The position numbers and the translations under genes are program-made. Positions 53,600-63,587 of a stretch of DNA of 64,000 nt are shown here, in pieces. The stretch spans positions 124,001 through 188,000 of the forward strand of contig CAWHIK010000010.1 of assembly GCA_963829485.1 (NCBI GenBank). The letters are read 5' to 3'. Every line of letters starts with the position of its first letter. Position 1 is the stretch's first letter. The notes under the pieces are model-generated. The model saw only the letters and a program-made list of their open reading frames with translations, was not told the origin of the DNA and made no database searches. The DNA is from JBGPQJ01 sp963829485 (lineage in GTDB: Bacteria > Chloroflexota > Anaerolineae > Anaerolineales > Villigracilaceae).

Positions 53600-53637
53600 A
53601 AAAATAAAAAGGGCACGCGATGATATATCGCGCGCCC
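53600..53637 (-). terminator. Riboswitch-controlled terminator
   Basis: GGGC-A-CGCGAT and ATCGCG-C-GCCC (53611-53637) form a stem with one mismatch, followed on the minus strand by TTTTTATTTTT, between the second glycine aptamer and gcvH. Confidence 0.88.
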
Positions 53638-53822
53638 TCTGTCAGTGACCTGAGAGATTCACCCCGTGGTGCAGGGTTTGCCCCGTCGGTGTCTCCGTGA
53701 AGAGACTTTCCAGAGGATTGCAGCACAGAGTCCTTTTGCCTGAGAGTTTCGCCCGGTTCTGCAGCGACCAGGTTTGCACCTTCGGCGCTTCCCATATGGA
53801 TATGGGGAGTCTCTTCCCTGCG
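53638..53822 (-). promoter_or_regulatory. Tandem glycine riboswitch
   Basis: On the minus strand two aptamers follow each other: first GAGACTCCCC, GAAGGTGCAAAC, CTCTCAGGCAAAAGGACT; then GAGACACCGACGGGGCAAAC, GAATCTCTCAGGTCACTGACAGAGG. These are the conserved glycine-aptamer segments. Glycine binding is expected to turn on gcvH-gcvPA-gcvPB by preventing the terminator. The whole 376-base gap 53568-53943 holds promoter, riboswitch and terminators. Confidence 0.95.
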
Positions 53823-53842
53823 GCTGTTAGGTTGTCGGTCTC

Positions 53843-53871
53843 ATTCTACGGGCGCGATTATCAAAAGTCAA
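53843..53871 (-). promoter_or_regulatory. Promoter of gcv operon
   Basis: TTGACT (53871-53866) and TAGAAT (53848-53843) are 17 nt apart, about 15 nt upstream of the riboswitch. Confidence 0.75.
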
Positions 53872-53885
53872 GGGAGTAATGTCAT

Positions 53886-53921
53886 CAAAAACTCCCCTCC
53901 AGTTTTTTGGGAGGGGAGTTT
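53886..53921 (-). terminator. Terminator of DUF4870 gene
   Basis: AAACTCCCCTCC (53889-53900) pairs with GGAGGGGAGTTT (53910-53921), followed on the minus strand by TTTTTGA. Confidence 0.88.
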
Positions 53922-53943
53922 GGTTGGGAAAGAGATGTTATGT

Positions 53944-54480
53944 TTATTCGCCGGTGAGCGTACCGCGAACCCAATCACCAACCAGCCAATATTTGAAATC
54001 CTTGCCCTGCGAGGTCTGGATTCCGCCCCACACGCCGGCCACCACGTTGACCAACGGGAGACACATCACGATGGGGGTGAGGATGCAGGCGAACGGGATG
54101 CAAAGCAAACCGATGATGGCCAGCGAGAGCATTCCCGTGATAGCCCAGATCACCGTAATGATCAATCCGACTCCGCCCCAGCAAATTAGCTGGACGATGA
54201 AGGATTGCCAGGCATGGTAGGCGACGTAGCGCGAACGGTCGCGGTAAACCAGGTAGATGATCAGGGCAGCCAGGGCACCGAGTAATCCCGTGACGAGATT
54301 GATCAGCACACTCATGTGCGCGAACATCGCCCAATTCCGTTCCTCGCTCGGAGAAAGCGGTACAGGCGCGGGAGGGGCAGCAGGCGCGGGTGGGGCGGGA
54401 GGCGCCGGGGGAACCACCGGCGCGGCTGGCACTTCAGCGGGGGCAGGTGTCTGAATGATCGTTTCATCTTTCTTGGACAT
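53944..54480 (-). CDS. DUF4870-type membrane protein
   Basis: 178 residues. Pro/Ala-rich cytosolic N-terminus (about 1-45), then NWAMFAHMSVLINLVTGLLGALAALIIYLVYRDRSRYVAYHAWQSF (in part) typical of DUF4870/Tic20-like proteins, with four membrane spans. The function is unknown. AAGGAG precedes the ATG. Three related small membrane proteins lie in this block. Confidence 0.8.
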   Translation of the reverse strand: MSKKDETIIQTPAPAEVPAAPVVPPAPPAPPAPAAPPAPVPLSPSEERNWAMFAHMSVLINLVTGLLGALAALIIYLVYRDRSRYVAYHAWQSFIVQLICWGGVGLIITVIWAITGMLSLAIIGLLCIPFACILTPIVMCLPLVNVVAGVWGGIQTSQGKDFKYWLVGDWVRGTLTGE

Positions 54481-54560
54481 GGCAAACTCCTTAGTGAATA
54501 TTTGACGATTGTGGATTCATATCAAGTATACGTGTTTTTCTTCACAAGGTTGCGATGAAA

Positions 54561-54590
54561 AAAGACCAACCGTTTGAGAGGTTGGTCTTT
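54561..54590. terminator. Terminator
   Basis: AAAGACCAACC (54561-54571) / GGTTGGTCTTT (54580-54590), with T residues continuing on the minus strand. Confidence 0.88.
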
Positions 54591-54617
54591 TTGTAATCGT
54601 AAACTTACGTGGATTTC

Positions 54618-55383
54618 TTATGAAGCAGGGGGAAGGCTGTCGGGTATACCTGCGGAGCTGATCGGGGCAGGGACGCCGTACGCCTTGTCGCCGTATTGTC
54701 CGAAAAGGTGGGCATACACGGCCGAAATGTAGGGGGCCGCAAGCAAAGAAACCAGCAGGGTGATGATCCATCCGATGCAGGGGATCGATCCGACAAGCAT
54801 GACACATTCCGCTCATAACAAGCCCAACTAAAAATCCGAAGACCAGAGTCACCAGCCAGGCTAAGAAGAAGGGACCGGCATTTTCGCGAACCTTGCCAAA
54901 AACGGTGCCCAGTTTGAACATCGCGCCGAAGCTGCCCTCCTTGGCGTAATGGACCATCAATGCCGGCATGAGAACAGACAGCACCAGTCCGTATATTGCC
55001 ATTAAGCAGCTAAGGCAGATGACCACCACGCTATTCCCGGCCATGATTGCGCCGATCACCTCATCAGTGTTGCCTTCCTGCGCGGCTGCAAATGTGGAAC
55101 CAAAGGTGATGGCGAAAAGGATGCAGCTTACCAGGATCACCGGCAGGGCGTAGATGAAACCGGCTACAGTGTAATATAAACCGCCCATCCATTTCTTGCC
55201 GAATTCATCCCAGCCGGGAAGTTCTTCCAGTTCGTGGTCCATGACCCGTTTGGCGAGATCGACCATCCAGCCGACAAGGGCGAAATTGACGATCGGCACG
55301 ATGGACACCACGGCAGCGATCAGGAGCTTAGAGAACCAGGATTTATCCTGGAAGGGAAAAGTAAACGAGCGACCAATTTCCAT
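54618..55383 (-). pseudogene. DUF4013-like membrane protein, frameshifted near 54802
   Basis: The first part from ATG 55383 (GGAGG 5 nt upstream) reads EIGRSFTFPFQDKSWFSKLLIAA, typical of DUF4013, with spans to VSGLV-type GLVMSGM near 54805. The frame is then lost, and another frame continues with MLVGSIPCIGWIITLLVSLLAAPYISAVYAHLFGQY to the stop at 54618. Removing one base at 54801-54805 joins them into about 254 residues. DUF4013 proteins are polytopic with unknown function. Confidence 0.72.
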
Positions 55384-55509
55384 GATTTCCTCCAAATGAA
55401 ATTACTTGATTGATGTACGCATGATTCCGATTTGGGTTGCGCCACCGTTAATTAAAGCACAGATTTTGTATTCCGGTCATTCCCATTTTTATTACCCCAT
55501 TAATAATGG

Positions 55510-55544
55510 AATAAGAAAAGAAGCCTGCAAGGTTGCAGGCTTCT
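55510..55544 (-). terminator. Terminator of the small membrane-protein gene
   Basis: AGAAGCCTGCAA (55519-55530) / TTGCAGGCTTCT (55533-55544), followed on the minus strand by TTTTCTTATT. Confidence 0.88.
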
Positions 55545-55562
55545 GAACTTACCAGGATGGAC

Positions 55563-55898
55563 TTACGCCACCCAGCCTTGTTTTCGGATGAAGTTCGTGA
55601 CGACTGGAATATCAAACCGCTGACCCTGGTAAGCGCGATAAGCCCAATACCAGAAAAGAAGCCAAATCACAGGCACACAAAGGCCTCCAAAACCAAGTGT
55701 TACAAATGAAAGCAAGAAGGCAACAATAACAAAAGCCACATTTGCCGCAATTGCTTGCACAGCGTGAAACTTGACGAAAGGCTGTGACTTTTTATCTTCC
55801 ATAAAGAGAAGAATAATAGCAATCAGAGCGATGGGGTACCCGAGTGCCACCCAAATTTTATCGTTGCTGCTAACTTCCGGGGATGCCTGACTTGACAT
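55563..55898 (-). CDS. Small DUF4870-like membrane protein
   Basis: 111 residues with three membrane spans: WVALGYPIALIAIILLFMED, FVKFHAVQAIAANVAFVIVAFLLSFVTLG, VIWLLFWYWAYRAYQGQ. The motif PFVKFHAVQA matches the short Tic20/DUF4870-like proteins. AGGAGG lies before the ATG. Confidence 0.78.
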   Translation of the reverse strand: MSSQASPEVSSNDKIWVALGYPIALIAIILLFMEDKKSQPFVKFHAVQAIAANVAFVIVAFLLSFVTLGFGGLCVPVIWLLFWYWAYRAYQGQRFDIPVVTNFIRKQGWVA

Positions 55899-56062
55899 GT
55901 TTTCCTCCTGAAAATGTTGATGAATTAGTTACAGATATTTTAACTCTAAAGTAGACAAAAATCAACCAAATTATGGTTTGTCCTATTAATCACATTCGGC
56001 AGCCCAGATAAAACCACCCCGGCTTTGTTATGGAATTGGGAAATTAGTTGTAAAATCATCCC

Positions 56063-56971
56063 ATGTCCACCCGAGTCGTTTTCATGGGATCGCCTGACTT
56101 TGCCGTACCCAGTCTGAAAGCACTGGCGAGTGTTTACCCGATCGTGGGAGTAGTAACCCAGCCTGACCGCGAAGCCGGGCGTGGACGGACGCTGGTCGCT
56201 CCACCGGTGAAAACAGCTACGCAGGGATTGGGTCTGCCAATCATCCAACCTGAAAAGCTGCGTTCTCCCGAAGCGATGGAACAACTCCAGATATGGGCAC
56301 CCGACTTGATCGTTGTCGCCGCTTATGGGCAGATATTACGACCTGCGGTGCTGGATCTGCCACGTCTTGGATGCATCAATGTGCACGGATCACTCCTGCC
56401 GCGCTGGCGGGGTGCGGCACCCATCCAGGCGGCGATCCTGGCTGGCGACCAGGAGACGGGAATCACGATCATGAAGATGGATAGCGGAGTGGACACCGGT
56501 CCCATGCTTTCGCAGCGTTCCCTTCCGATCTCGGAGGATGACACGGCGGGTACTGTTTTCGAGAAGATGTCCAGGCTGGGAGCGGAATTGCTAGTGGAGA
56601 CTCTGCCCGGGTATCTGGAGGGGACGATCCAGGCTCGTCCGCAGCCGGAGGTCGGGGTAACCTATGCTCCCATGCTCAAGAAGGAAGATGGCTTGCTCGA
56701 TTTCACCCGCCCTGCGGACGAGCTAGCACGTCGGGTCCGTGCTCTCAACCCTTGGCCAGGAGCATTTTTCGAATGGCAGGGGGGAGTGATGAAAGTCCAT
56801 GCGGCGCATGCCAGTGATGGGCGAGCCGTGCCTGGCGCTCATCTCATCCAACAAAAAATGCCAGCCATCGCCACCGGGGATGGGCTGCTGGTTCTGGATA
56901 TCGTTCAGCCGGCGGGTAAAAAGCCCATGGACGGGAAAGCTTTCCTGGCAGGAGCACGTTGGGCTAAATGA
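56063..56971 (+). CDS. fmt: Methionyl-tRNA formyltransferase
   Basis: 302 residues. Formyl-donor domain with VVFMGSPDFAVPSLKAL, the catalytic LGCINVHGSLLPRWRGAAPIQAAI (Asn, His and the loop) and GITIMKMDSGVDTG, then the C-terminal domain with RRVRALNPWPGAF. It formylates initiator Met-tRNA with 10-formyl-THF. No def or other neighbour is adjacent. TAAAAT (56051-56056) ends 6 nt before the ATG and no Shine-Dalgarno exists, so the transcript may be leaderless. Confidence 0.95.
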   Translation: MSTRVVFMGSPDFAVPSLKALASVYPIVGVVTQPDREAGRGRTLVAPPVKTATQGLGLPIIQPEKLRSPEAMEQLQIWAPDLIVVAAYGQILRPAVLDLPRLGCINVHGSLLPRWRGAAPIQAAILAGDQETGITIMKMDSGVDTGPMLSQRSLPISEDDTAGTVFEKMSRLGAELLVETLPGYLEGTIQARPQPEVGVTYAPMLKKEDGLLDFTRPADELARRVRALNPWPGAFFEWQGGVMKVHAAHASDGRAVPGAHLIQQKMPAIATGDGLLVLDIVQPAGKKPMDGKAFLAGARWAK

Positions 56972-56983
56972 TCGGTTTATCCT

Positions 56984-57949
56984 TTACGCCGGAACAAACA
57001 CATCGACCAGATTCCGGGCAGTCGGTTCGTCCACGATGAGTTCTTTCATCAACCCCCCCCTAAGAGCGGCAAGAATTCCTCGCACCTTGGCCAACCCTGA
57101 AACCACACATACGCCATATTTCTTTTGAAATAGATCAAGATTGGGGCCGCTCGCCCGATTGTTGATCGCAATGTTGTTAAAACTCCCGTCCTCCCGGAAG
57201 AAGACAGTCGCAATATCGCCGACAAGCCTCTCCTTTTCCAACTCATCGAAATCCTTCCTCTCCAAGTAACCGCCGCTGTAAACGTGGCTGGGAATACCGG
57301 CGTTCACCGCTCCGATACTAAAAAGAAGAAGATCGGCTTTATTCTGCAGGTCGAGCAGCCGTTGAATGCTTCTCTCCTCCCATAATGCTTTTTTTGTTTC
57401 TGCATAATCGAAAAATGTGGGAACTGGAAAAAGATGAGCAATGGCCTGGTAATTTTGAGAAAAGCGCATAATTATTTCGCTGGCATATTCAATCCCCATG
57501 GTCTGGGTATTTCCGGCACCGTTGAGTTGGACAATCTGGGAATTGTGGGTGGCTTTCTGAATGAGATGCCGGGAAATTGCGCTGGTGGTTGTTCCCCAAG
57601 CTATCCCCAGAATCATATTGGATTCAATTATGGAATTAATGTAATTGGCTGTGTATTGTGCGACGCGCTCCAGCCATTCTGCTTCGCCAATAATATCGGA
57701 GACCGGGACCACGTGTACACGTTTGATCTTGAATCTCTCTATGATTTTCATTTCAAGCTGCTGAGGGTGCTCATTGGGGTCCGCTATCCGGATGTCTACC
57801 AGTCCTTTGCCTTTAGCAAAACTCAACAGGCGGGAGATGGTCGAACGCGACATGCTCAGTTCCTGGGCAATCGCTTCAGTGGTCATATTTTGATAGTAAT
57901 ACATCCGGGCGGCTCGGATGGCATCCGCAATCTTTTCGGAATCTTCCAT
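56984..57949 (-). CDS. SorC/DeoR-family sugar-responsive regulator
   Basis: 321 residues. N-terminal helix-turn-helix (MTTEAIAQELSMSRSTISRLLSFAKGKGLVDI, about residues 21-52 in two stretches) and a C-terminal sugar-phosphate-binding domain with GIAWGTTTSAI, QLNGAGNT and AVNAGIPSHVYSGGYL. Such regulators respond to a phosphorylated sugar or polyol. It lies next to the glycerol genes, so a role in glycerol or sugar-alcohol use is plausible. Start at ATG 57949 with AAAGG. Confidence 0.88.
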   Translation of the reverse strand: MEDSEKIADAIRAARMYYYQNMTTEAIAQELSMSRSTISRLLSFAKGKGLVDIRIADPNEHPQQLEMKIIERFKIKRVHVVPVSDIIGEAEWLERVAQYTANYINSIIESNMILGIAWGTTTSAISRHLIQKATHNSQIVQLNGAGNTQTMGIEYASEIIMRFSQNYQAIAHLFPVPTFFDYAETKKALWEERSIQRLLDLQNKADLLLFSIGAVNAGIPSHVYSGGYLERKDFDELEKERLVGDIATVFFREDGSFNNIAINNRASGPNLDLFQKKYGVCVVSGLAKVRGILAALRGGLMKELIVDEPTARNLVDVFVPA

Positions 57950-58286
57950 ATTTAATGACCTTTCTTTGTTACGAAATCCTATCCTGAGTTGGGTAAAGTA
58001 TAGCATACTGCACAATTGTGCATTGGCCTGTGGACATTTTCTCGCTTAATATGTGTGATGTATGGATTAAATTTGCACGTTTGTTCAACATCAATTACTT
58101 GCCGCTCGTGTTCCATATAATGAATATTACGGTTTTATAAATGGATCACTTCCGCGCAATGATGTAATTTCGAAAGCTATATCCGACAGAGCAAATAGAG
58201 GAGGCGCTTATTCGAAAAACAACCTGGATACAACGCTGATGATTTATCCTTTTTTTCTCAATTTCAATCCATATAGGAGAAGGAAA
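57950..58286. other. 337-base divergent intergenic region
   Basis: It holds the palindrome at 58009-58022, a TATAAT at 58116-58121 on the plus strand with only a weak -35, and an A/T-rich stretch from 58030 to 58150. The rest up to the start at 58287 has no ORF or RNA that I recognise. Confidence 0.7.
58009..58022. promoter_or_regulatory. 14-bp perfect palindrome, candidate operator
   Basis: TGCACAATTGTGCA is perfectly self-complementary, between the SorC-type regulator and the membrane hydrolase gene it may control. Confidence 0.6.
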
Positions 58287-60116
58287 ATGAAACCAGAAGT
58301 CCGCAAGCAACTTTACTGGCTCATCGGATGTGTAGTGATCATCTTTCTTTCAGCGATGATGGCTTACGCCCTTGAGAGAGAATTCGGCAAGATCGTCGTC
58401 ACCCAGGTAAGAATTATCGATAAGAACGGTGATGTGGTTGCGGCCAAGCTCTACCAGCCAAAAACAGCTACAGCTGAAAATCCCGCACCTGCCATCATTA
58501 ATATGCACGGATATCAGAACGACAAGGATGTACAAGCGCCTTTCTCGATCGAACTGGCTCGGCGTGGTTTTGTTGTGCTTGCGCCGGATGCGCTGGGGCA
58601 CGGCGATTCGACCACGACAGGTATGAACATCGGCGGGTGGTTTGCGGATCCCACGTATGTCATGGGGAACGAGACAGCGCTTGCGTATTTGATCACTCTT
58701 CCTTTTGTGGACGCTTCGAACATTGGTGCGATGGGTCACTCCATGGGAGGCATGAACGCGGTAAAGCTGCCTGCCCTGTTCCCGGAAAACGTCAAGGCAC
58801 TCAACCAGCAGGCATCCTCTCCCGGAAGCCCTGAACTTCCCAATGTCTTGATTACTCAAGCCCGTTTTGATGAGTTCGCCGGATTCCGGGAGAACCAGCC
58901 TCGTACCGAGAACCTGACCAGCAGCGAAACCCGTCTGGCCGCTCTGGGATTGACGGGTCCGATCGAGTATGAGGAGACCTACGGCAATTTCGCCGATGGC
59001 ACCGCCCGGAAGATGACGCTGATCAATATGGAGCACCATTTCCTTCCGCTCGTGAACAAGTCGGTCGCTGAAGCGGTGATTTGGATGAATTTGGCCTTGC
59101 AGGGGGGTGAAAAGGGCAGCCAGTGGATCGAACCGACCAGCCAGATCTTCATGTGGAAAGAGATCTTCGGGTTGATTACCCTTTTGGTGACCCTCTTCTC
59201 GCTTGTACCGCTGACCAACCTCATCCTTGCTTCCGGTTACTTCCAGCCTGTTGCCCAGCCGATACCGAATCGATATGTCGCCAGTCCCAAAATTTGGTGG
59301 ATCTTCGCCACCATCAATGCCCTGATCGGCGCCGTCCTGTATCCCTTGACCACCCAATGGGGTTTCATTGGCGGAAAGATTGAGACATACCTGCCTTTCC
59401 TGAAGATGCAGATGGCGAATGGCGTGGCGTGGTTCTTCCTGGCCAACGCGATTGTTTGCGCGGTACTGTTCTTCATCTGGTATCGCGGAGCCAAGAAGAA
59501 GGGCGTGACCATGTACGACATGGGCGCATCGTTCGACCAGGAGAAGTGGAAATTTGATTGGGGGATCATCGGCAAAACGCTCCTGCTGGTTTTCATTCTC
59601 TTCGCCTGGATGTATATCCTGGAGGGGATCTCTCAGTGGTTCCTTGGGCAGGAATTCCGTTTTGCCTGGCCGTTCATGCGGCAGTTCAGCAGCCTCAACC
59701 GCGTGGGATACTTCTTCATCTACCTGATCCCCGCATTGTTATTCTTCCTGATCAACGGTGGTCTTTTCCTGTTTGGTGAGATTCACCAGAAGGAATATAG
59801 CACCCCGAGGAAGTCGCAATGGATCTGGTGGCTCAAGAATGTCTACGCCATGGTATTCGGCTTGTTCCTGGTCTGGCTGTTCCAATATGTCCCCTGGTTC
59901 ACCATGGGAATGGGGCCAGGTTTCGAAAATGTCGGCCTGGCGCAGTTCAGCGGGATATGGCCGTTGATGCTGTTCGTGTACATCCCTGAGTTCATCATCC
60001 TATTCTGGTTGCACACCTGGTTCTACCGCAGGACGGGCCGGATCTATCTTGGCGCATTGATGATTTCCATCCTGATCACCTGGTTCATGACCGCGGGAAC
60101 CGTCTTTGTCCAGTAA
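58287..60116 (+). CDS. Membrane-anchored alpha/beta hydrolase
   Basis: 609 residues. One N-terminal span (about 9-30), then an alpha/beta hydrolase domain (about 45-280) with the HGYQND oxyanion region, the nucleophile elbow GAMGHSMGGMNAV and a possible active-site His in MEHHFLPL. From about 290 a membrane domain of about seven spans follows. The Ser triad is intact; the active site probably faces outward. Placed before glpK and glpD, it could release glycerol from lipids or esters. Start at ATG 58287 (GGAGAAGG), not 58239. Confidence 0.83.
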   Translation: MKPEVRKQLYWLIGCVVIIFLSAMMAYALEREFGKIVVTQVRIIDKNGDVVAAKLYQPKTATAENPAPAIINMHGYQNDKDVQAPFSIELARRGFVVLAPDALGHGDSTTTGMNIGGWFADPTYVMGNETALAYLITLPFVDASNIGAMGHSMGGMNAVKLPALFPENVKALNQQASSPGSPELPNVLITQARFDEFAGFRENQPRTENLTSSETRLAALGLTGPIEYEETYGNFADGTARKMTLINMEHHFLPLVNKSVAEAVIWMNLALQGGEKGSQWIEPTSQIFMWKEIFGLITLLVTLFSLVPLTNLILASGYFQPVAQPIPNRYVASPKIWWIFATINALIGAVLYPLTTQWGFIGGKIETYLPFLKMQMANGVAWFFLANAIVCAVLFFIWYRGAKKKGVTMYDMGASFDQEKWKFDWGIIGKTLLLVFILFAWMYILEGISQWFLGQEFRFAWPFMRQFSSLNRVGYFFIYLIPALLFFLINGGLFLFGEIHQKEYSTPRKSQWIWWLKNVYAMVFGLFLVWLFQYVPWFTMGMGPGFENVGLAQFSGIWPLMLFVYIPEFIILFWLHTWFYRRTGRIYLGALMISILITWFMTAGTVFVQ

Positions 60117-60153
60117 AGGATCGCTGTATTAATTTCAGCAAAGTAATTCCATA

Positions 60154-60184
60154 CAGGGGCTGTCAAAAATATGGGCAGCCCCTG
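60154..60184. repeat. Inverted repeat between hydrolase and glpK
   Basis: CAGGGGCTG (60154-60162) and CAGCCCCTG (60176-60184) form a stem without a T run. The remaining 200 bases up to glpK are A/T-rich with no clear feature. Confidence 0.55.
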
Positions 60185-60316
60185 TAAACAAGTTCAAAAT
60201 GTGTTACTTGCAGCTTTCTTTTTAATACATAATGTGCTTCGCGTTCTATTTCTTTATTGCCTAACATAAAGCGAATATCAATTTCTAGTTGAAGAACTTC
60301 GATGGAGGATGCATAT

Positions 60317-61797
60317 ATGCCAAAATATATCGCCGCACTGGATCAGGGCACGACCAGTACACGCTGCATCCTTTTTGACCATGCTGGAAATATCTCCGGT
60401 GCGGACCAGAAGGAACATAAACAGATCTATCCAAGACCTGGTTGGGTGGAGCATGACCCGCTCGAAATCTGGGAACGGACACAGCAGGTCATGAGAGGTG
60501 CGTTGGATAAATCCGGGGTAGTGTCTGCGGATGTCGTTGCAGTCGGTATCACCAATCAGCGTGAGACAGCCGTGGTTTGGGAAAGATCCACCGGTAGACC
60601 TGTTTATAACGCCATCGTTTGGCAGGATACCCGGACCGATTTAATCTGCAATGACCTGGCTAAGGAAGGGGGACAAGACCGTCTGCGCGGGAAAACCGGT
60701 CTCCCCTTGGCAACTTACTTTTCGGGACCGAAGATCAAATGGATACTGGACAATGTTCCGGGTGCGCGCGAGAAAGCCGAGACAGGCGACCTGCTCTTCG
60801 GAAATATCGACACCTGGATCATCTGGAATCTGACCGGCGAACATGTGACCGACGTGACGAATGCCTCGCGTACTTTATTGATGAACATCGCTACACTCGA
60901 TTGGGATGATGAGATTCTTTCTGTACTCGGCATTCCGCGAGTGATGCTGCCGGATATTCGCTCGTCGTCAGAAATCTATGGGCAGGCGCGTGGCGCGATG
61001 GGCGGCATCCCTGTTTCGGGTGATCTCGGCGACCAGCAGGCAGCGCTTTTCGGGCAGGCTTGTTATAACCCCGGTGAAGCAAAAAATACCTACGGCACAG
61101 GCTGTTTCATGCTTATGAATACGGGGAGAACTCTGTCCCCTCCCGCTCCGGGCTGCTGACGACGCTCGGTTACAAGATCGGCAATCAGAAGGCGGTCTAT
61201 GCGCTCGAAGGGTCGATTGCCATCACCGGCGCTCTGGTCCAGTGGCTGAGGGATAACCTGGGTTTGATCGAAAAATCGTCCGATGTGGATGCTCTTGCCC
61301 GTACCGTGGAGGACAACGGCGGCATCTATTTCGTCCCCGCCTTTTCCGGATTGTTCGCTCCCTACTGGCGTTCGGATGCACGCGGCGCGATTGTTGGCAT
61401 GACACGCTATGTCAACCGGGGTCACATCGCCCGCGCCGCTCTCGAAGCGACAGCATACCAGACGCGCGAAGTGCTTGAAGCGATGGAAAAGGATTCCGGT
61501 GTAAAACTGACTGCTCTAAAGGTGGATGGCGGAATGGTGTTCAATGATTTGCTGATGCAATTCCAGGCGGATATGTTATCGGTACCCGTCATCCGCCCCA
61601 AGGTGGCTGAGACGACTGCGCTAGGAGCGGCTTACGCAGCCGGGATGGCGGTTGGCTTTTGGGAAAATTTCGATGAGCTTCGCGCCAATTGGGGCATAGA
61701 CAAAGAATGGCAGCCTCATATCGATTCAGCAAAACGAGAGTCTCTTTACGCGGGATGGAAAAAAGCGGTCACGCGGACGTTCGATTGGGTCGAGTAA
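60317..61797 (+). pseudogene. glpK: Glycerol kinase, frameshifted at 61123-61126
   Basis: The first part has AALDQGTTSTRCILFD (ATP site), TNQRETAVVW and YGTGCFMLMNTG, where the frame is lost. In another frame it continues VPSRSGLLTTLGYK, then YFVPAFSGLFAPYW, ARGAIVGMTR and DGGMVFNDLLMQFQADML. An extra G in the GGGG run at 61123-61126 restores the frame and gives about 494 residues, the normal GlpK length. It phosphorylates glycerol with ATP. GGAGG lies 8 nt before the ATG at 60317. glpD follows. Confidence 0.88.
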
Positions 61798-61872
61798 AAG
61801 ATTTAAATCATCCGAAAGTGAACCTGGCGGGAGGCAGAGGCACTGATCCATGGTTTGGCTGGAAAAGGAATT

Positions 61873-63565
61873 ATGAATAGAAACGAAATTTTCGAATCGC
61901 TCGTGAAAAAACCAGAAGTTTCTGTGCTGGTAGTTGGCGGTGGTATTAATGGCGTAGGAGTTTTCCGTGACTTGGCTGCAAACGGAGTGGACGTGCTGCT
62001 CGTCGAGCGCGCCGACTTTTGTTCGGGGTCATCCGCAGCTTCCTCCCATATGGCGCATGGCGGCATCCGCTACCTGGAGAACGGCGAATTCCGTCTCGTC
62101 CGCGAAGCAGTGCAGGAGCGCAACCGTCTTATCGAGAACGCGCCTCATCTTGTGCGTCCGCTGCCGACCGTCATCCCGATTTTTAAGTTCTGGTCAGGCT
62201 TGCTCAATGCACCGCTCAAATTCCTAAACTTGCTTGACCGTCCCTCGGAGCGCGGCGCTTTTATCATCAAGGTCGGGCTTATGCTCTACGACGCGTTCAC
62301 GCGTGGACAGGGAACTGTCCCCAGGCATAAGTTTTTCAAACGCGATTCTGCCCTTGAAAAATATCCGCACCTCAACCCCGAAATACAATACGCAGCGACC
62401 TACTATGATGGATCGATTTTATCTCCGGAACGGTTGACTCTCGAGCTGGTCCTGGATGCTGAAGCAGAAGGTCCTCACGCACGCGCACTCAATTATTGTG
62501 CACTGGTCGGGCGTGAACAACGGGGAAGTCATCTTGAGGGATGAAGAAACCGGTCGGACGCATGAAATATCACCGCGACTGATCATCAATGCAGCCGGTC
62601 CTTGGATCGATTCAGCCAACAGGTCGATCGGCTTCGACAAACGGTACATCGGCGGGACGAAGGGTTCGCATCTGGTTCTTCATCATAACAAGCTCAGAGA
62701 GGCGATCGGACGCAGCGAATTCTTCTTCGAGAACAAGGATGGGCGCATCGTGCTCATCTTTCCCTTCTTTGACAAGGTGATAATCGGCACTTCGGATATC
62801 CCGATCGAGAATCCGGATGATGCACGTTGTACCGAAGAAGAAGTGGATTACTTCATAGATCTGGTAGCGCGTGTCTTCCCCGATGTAAAAGTAAACCGGG
62901 ATCATATCGTGTTCCGATTCTCTGGCGTACGACCTCTCGAATACAGCAAAGCCAAAACAACCGGACAGATCTCACGCGACCACAGTCTTTTTGAGGACAG
63001 GTTCGGGAGCATCCCGGTCTATTCACTGGTCGGCGGCAAATGGACAACCTATCGAGCTTTTGCCGAGCAGGTTACCGATAAGTCATTGGCGTATCTGGGT
63101 CTGACTCGCAAGGCAGATACTCAAAAGACTCCCATTGGCGGTGGAAGGGATTTCCCTTGGACAGGGTATGCCCTGATAGAGTTCCTTAACCGGGTTGAGA
63201 AAGAAACGGGTCTTGGCGGGCTTGAACCCAAGCGGCTATTCGATAAGTATGGGACGCGCGCGATTGAATTTGCCGCCCACATAACCAAAGATACCGATGA
63301 AAAGCTCAGGACTTTGCCGTCCTGGTCTCACCGCGAAATCGATTATCTTGCGCAAGAAGAGAAAATCCTTCACCTCGACGATCTACTCTTGCGCCGGTCC
63401 ACGCTAGCCTGGCGGGGGTTGCTTAGCCGGGAAATCGTGACTGAAATTGCGGAAGTACTGGGAAATGCGCTCGATTGGAACGAAGAGAAGAAAACTGACG
63501 AGATTCAGCGCACGATCACTTTACTTGCTGACCGGCATGCCGTAAACCTGGATGCTGGTAAATGA
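61873..63565 (+). pseudogene. glpD: Glycerol-3-phosphate dehydrogenase (FAD), frameshifted at 62509-62511
   Basis: FAD-binding VSVLVVGGGINGVGVFRDLA at the N-terminus, then SSAASSHMAHGGIRYLENG, ILSPERLTLELVLDAEAEG. The frame is lost at a GGG; removing one G joins VNNGEVILRDEETG, the second FAD part INAAGPWID and the C-terminal domain with TYRAFAEQVTD. The full length is about 564 residues, normal for GlpD. It oxidises glycerol 3-phosphate to dihydroxyacetone phosphate and passes electrons to quinone. The upstream kinase makes its substrate. Confidence 0.88.
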
Positions 63566-63587
63566 GACTGAATGGTAGAATCACGTC

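Noticed and set aside
53568..53795. Upstream in-frame extension of gcvH
   Set aside because: It crosses the glycine riboswitch and terminator; the ATG at 53567 has a good Shine-Dalgarno.
54517..54617. C-terminal extension of the DUF4013-like frame to 54517
   Set aside because: It reads out of frame after an indel and through a terminator hairpin (54561-54590).
58350..59357. 335-codon minus-strand ORF over the membrane hydrolase
   Set aside because: The plus-strand protein has a complete GHSMGG elbow and membrane domain; the opposite frame has no pattern.
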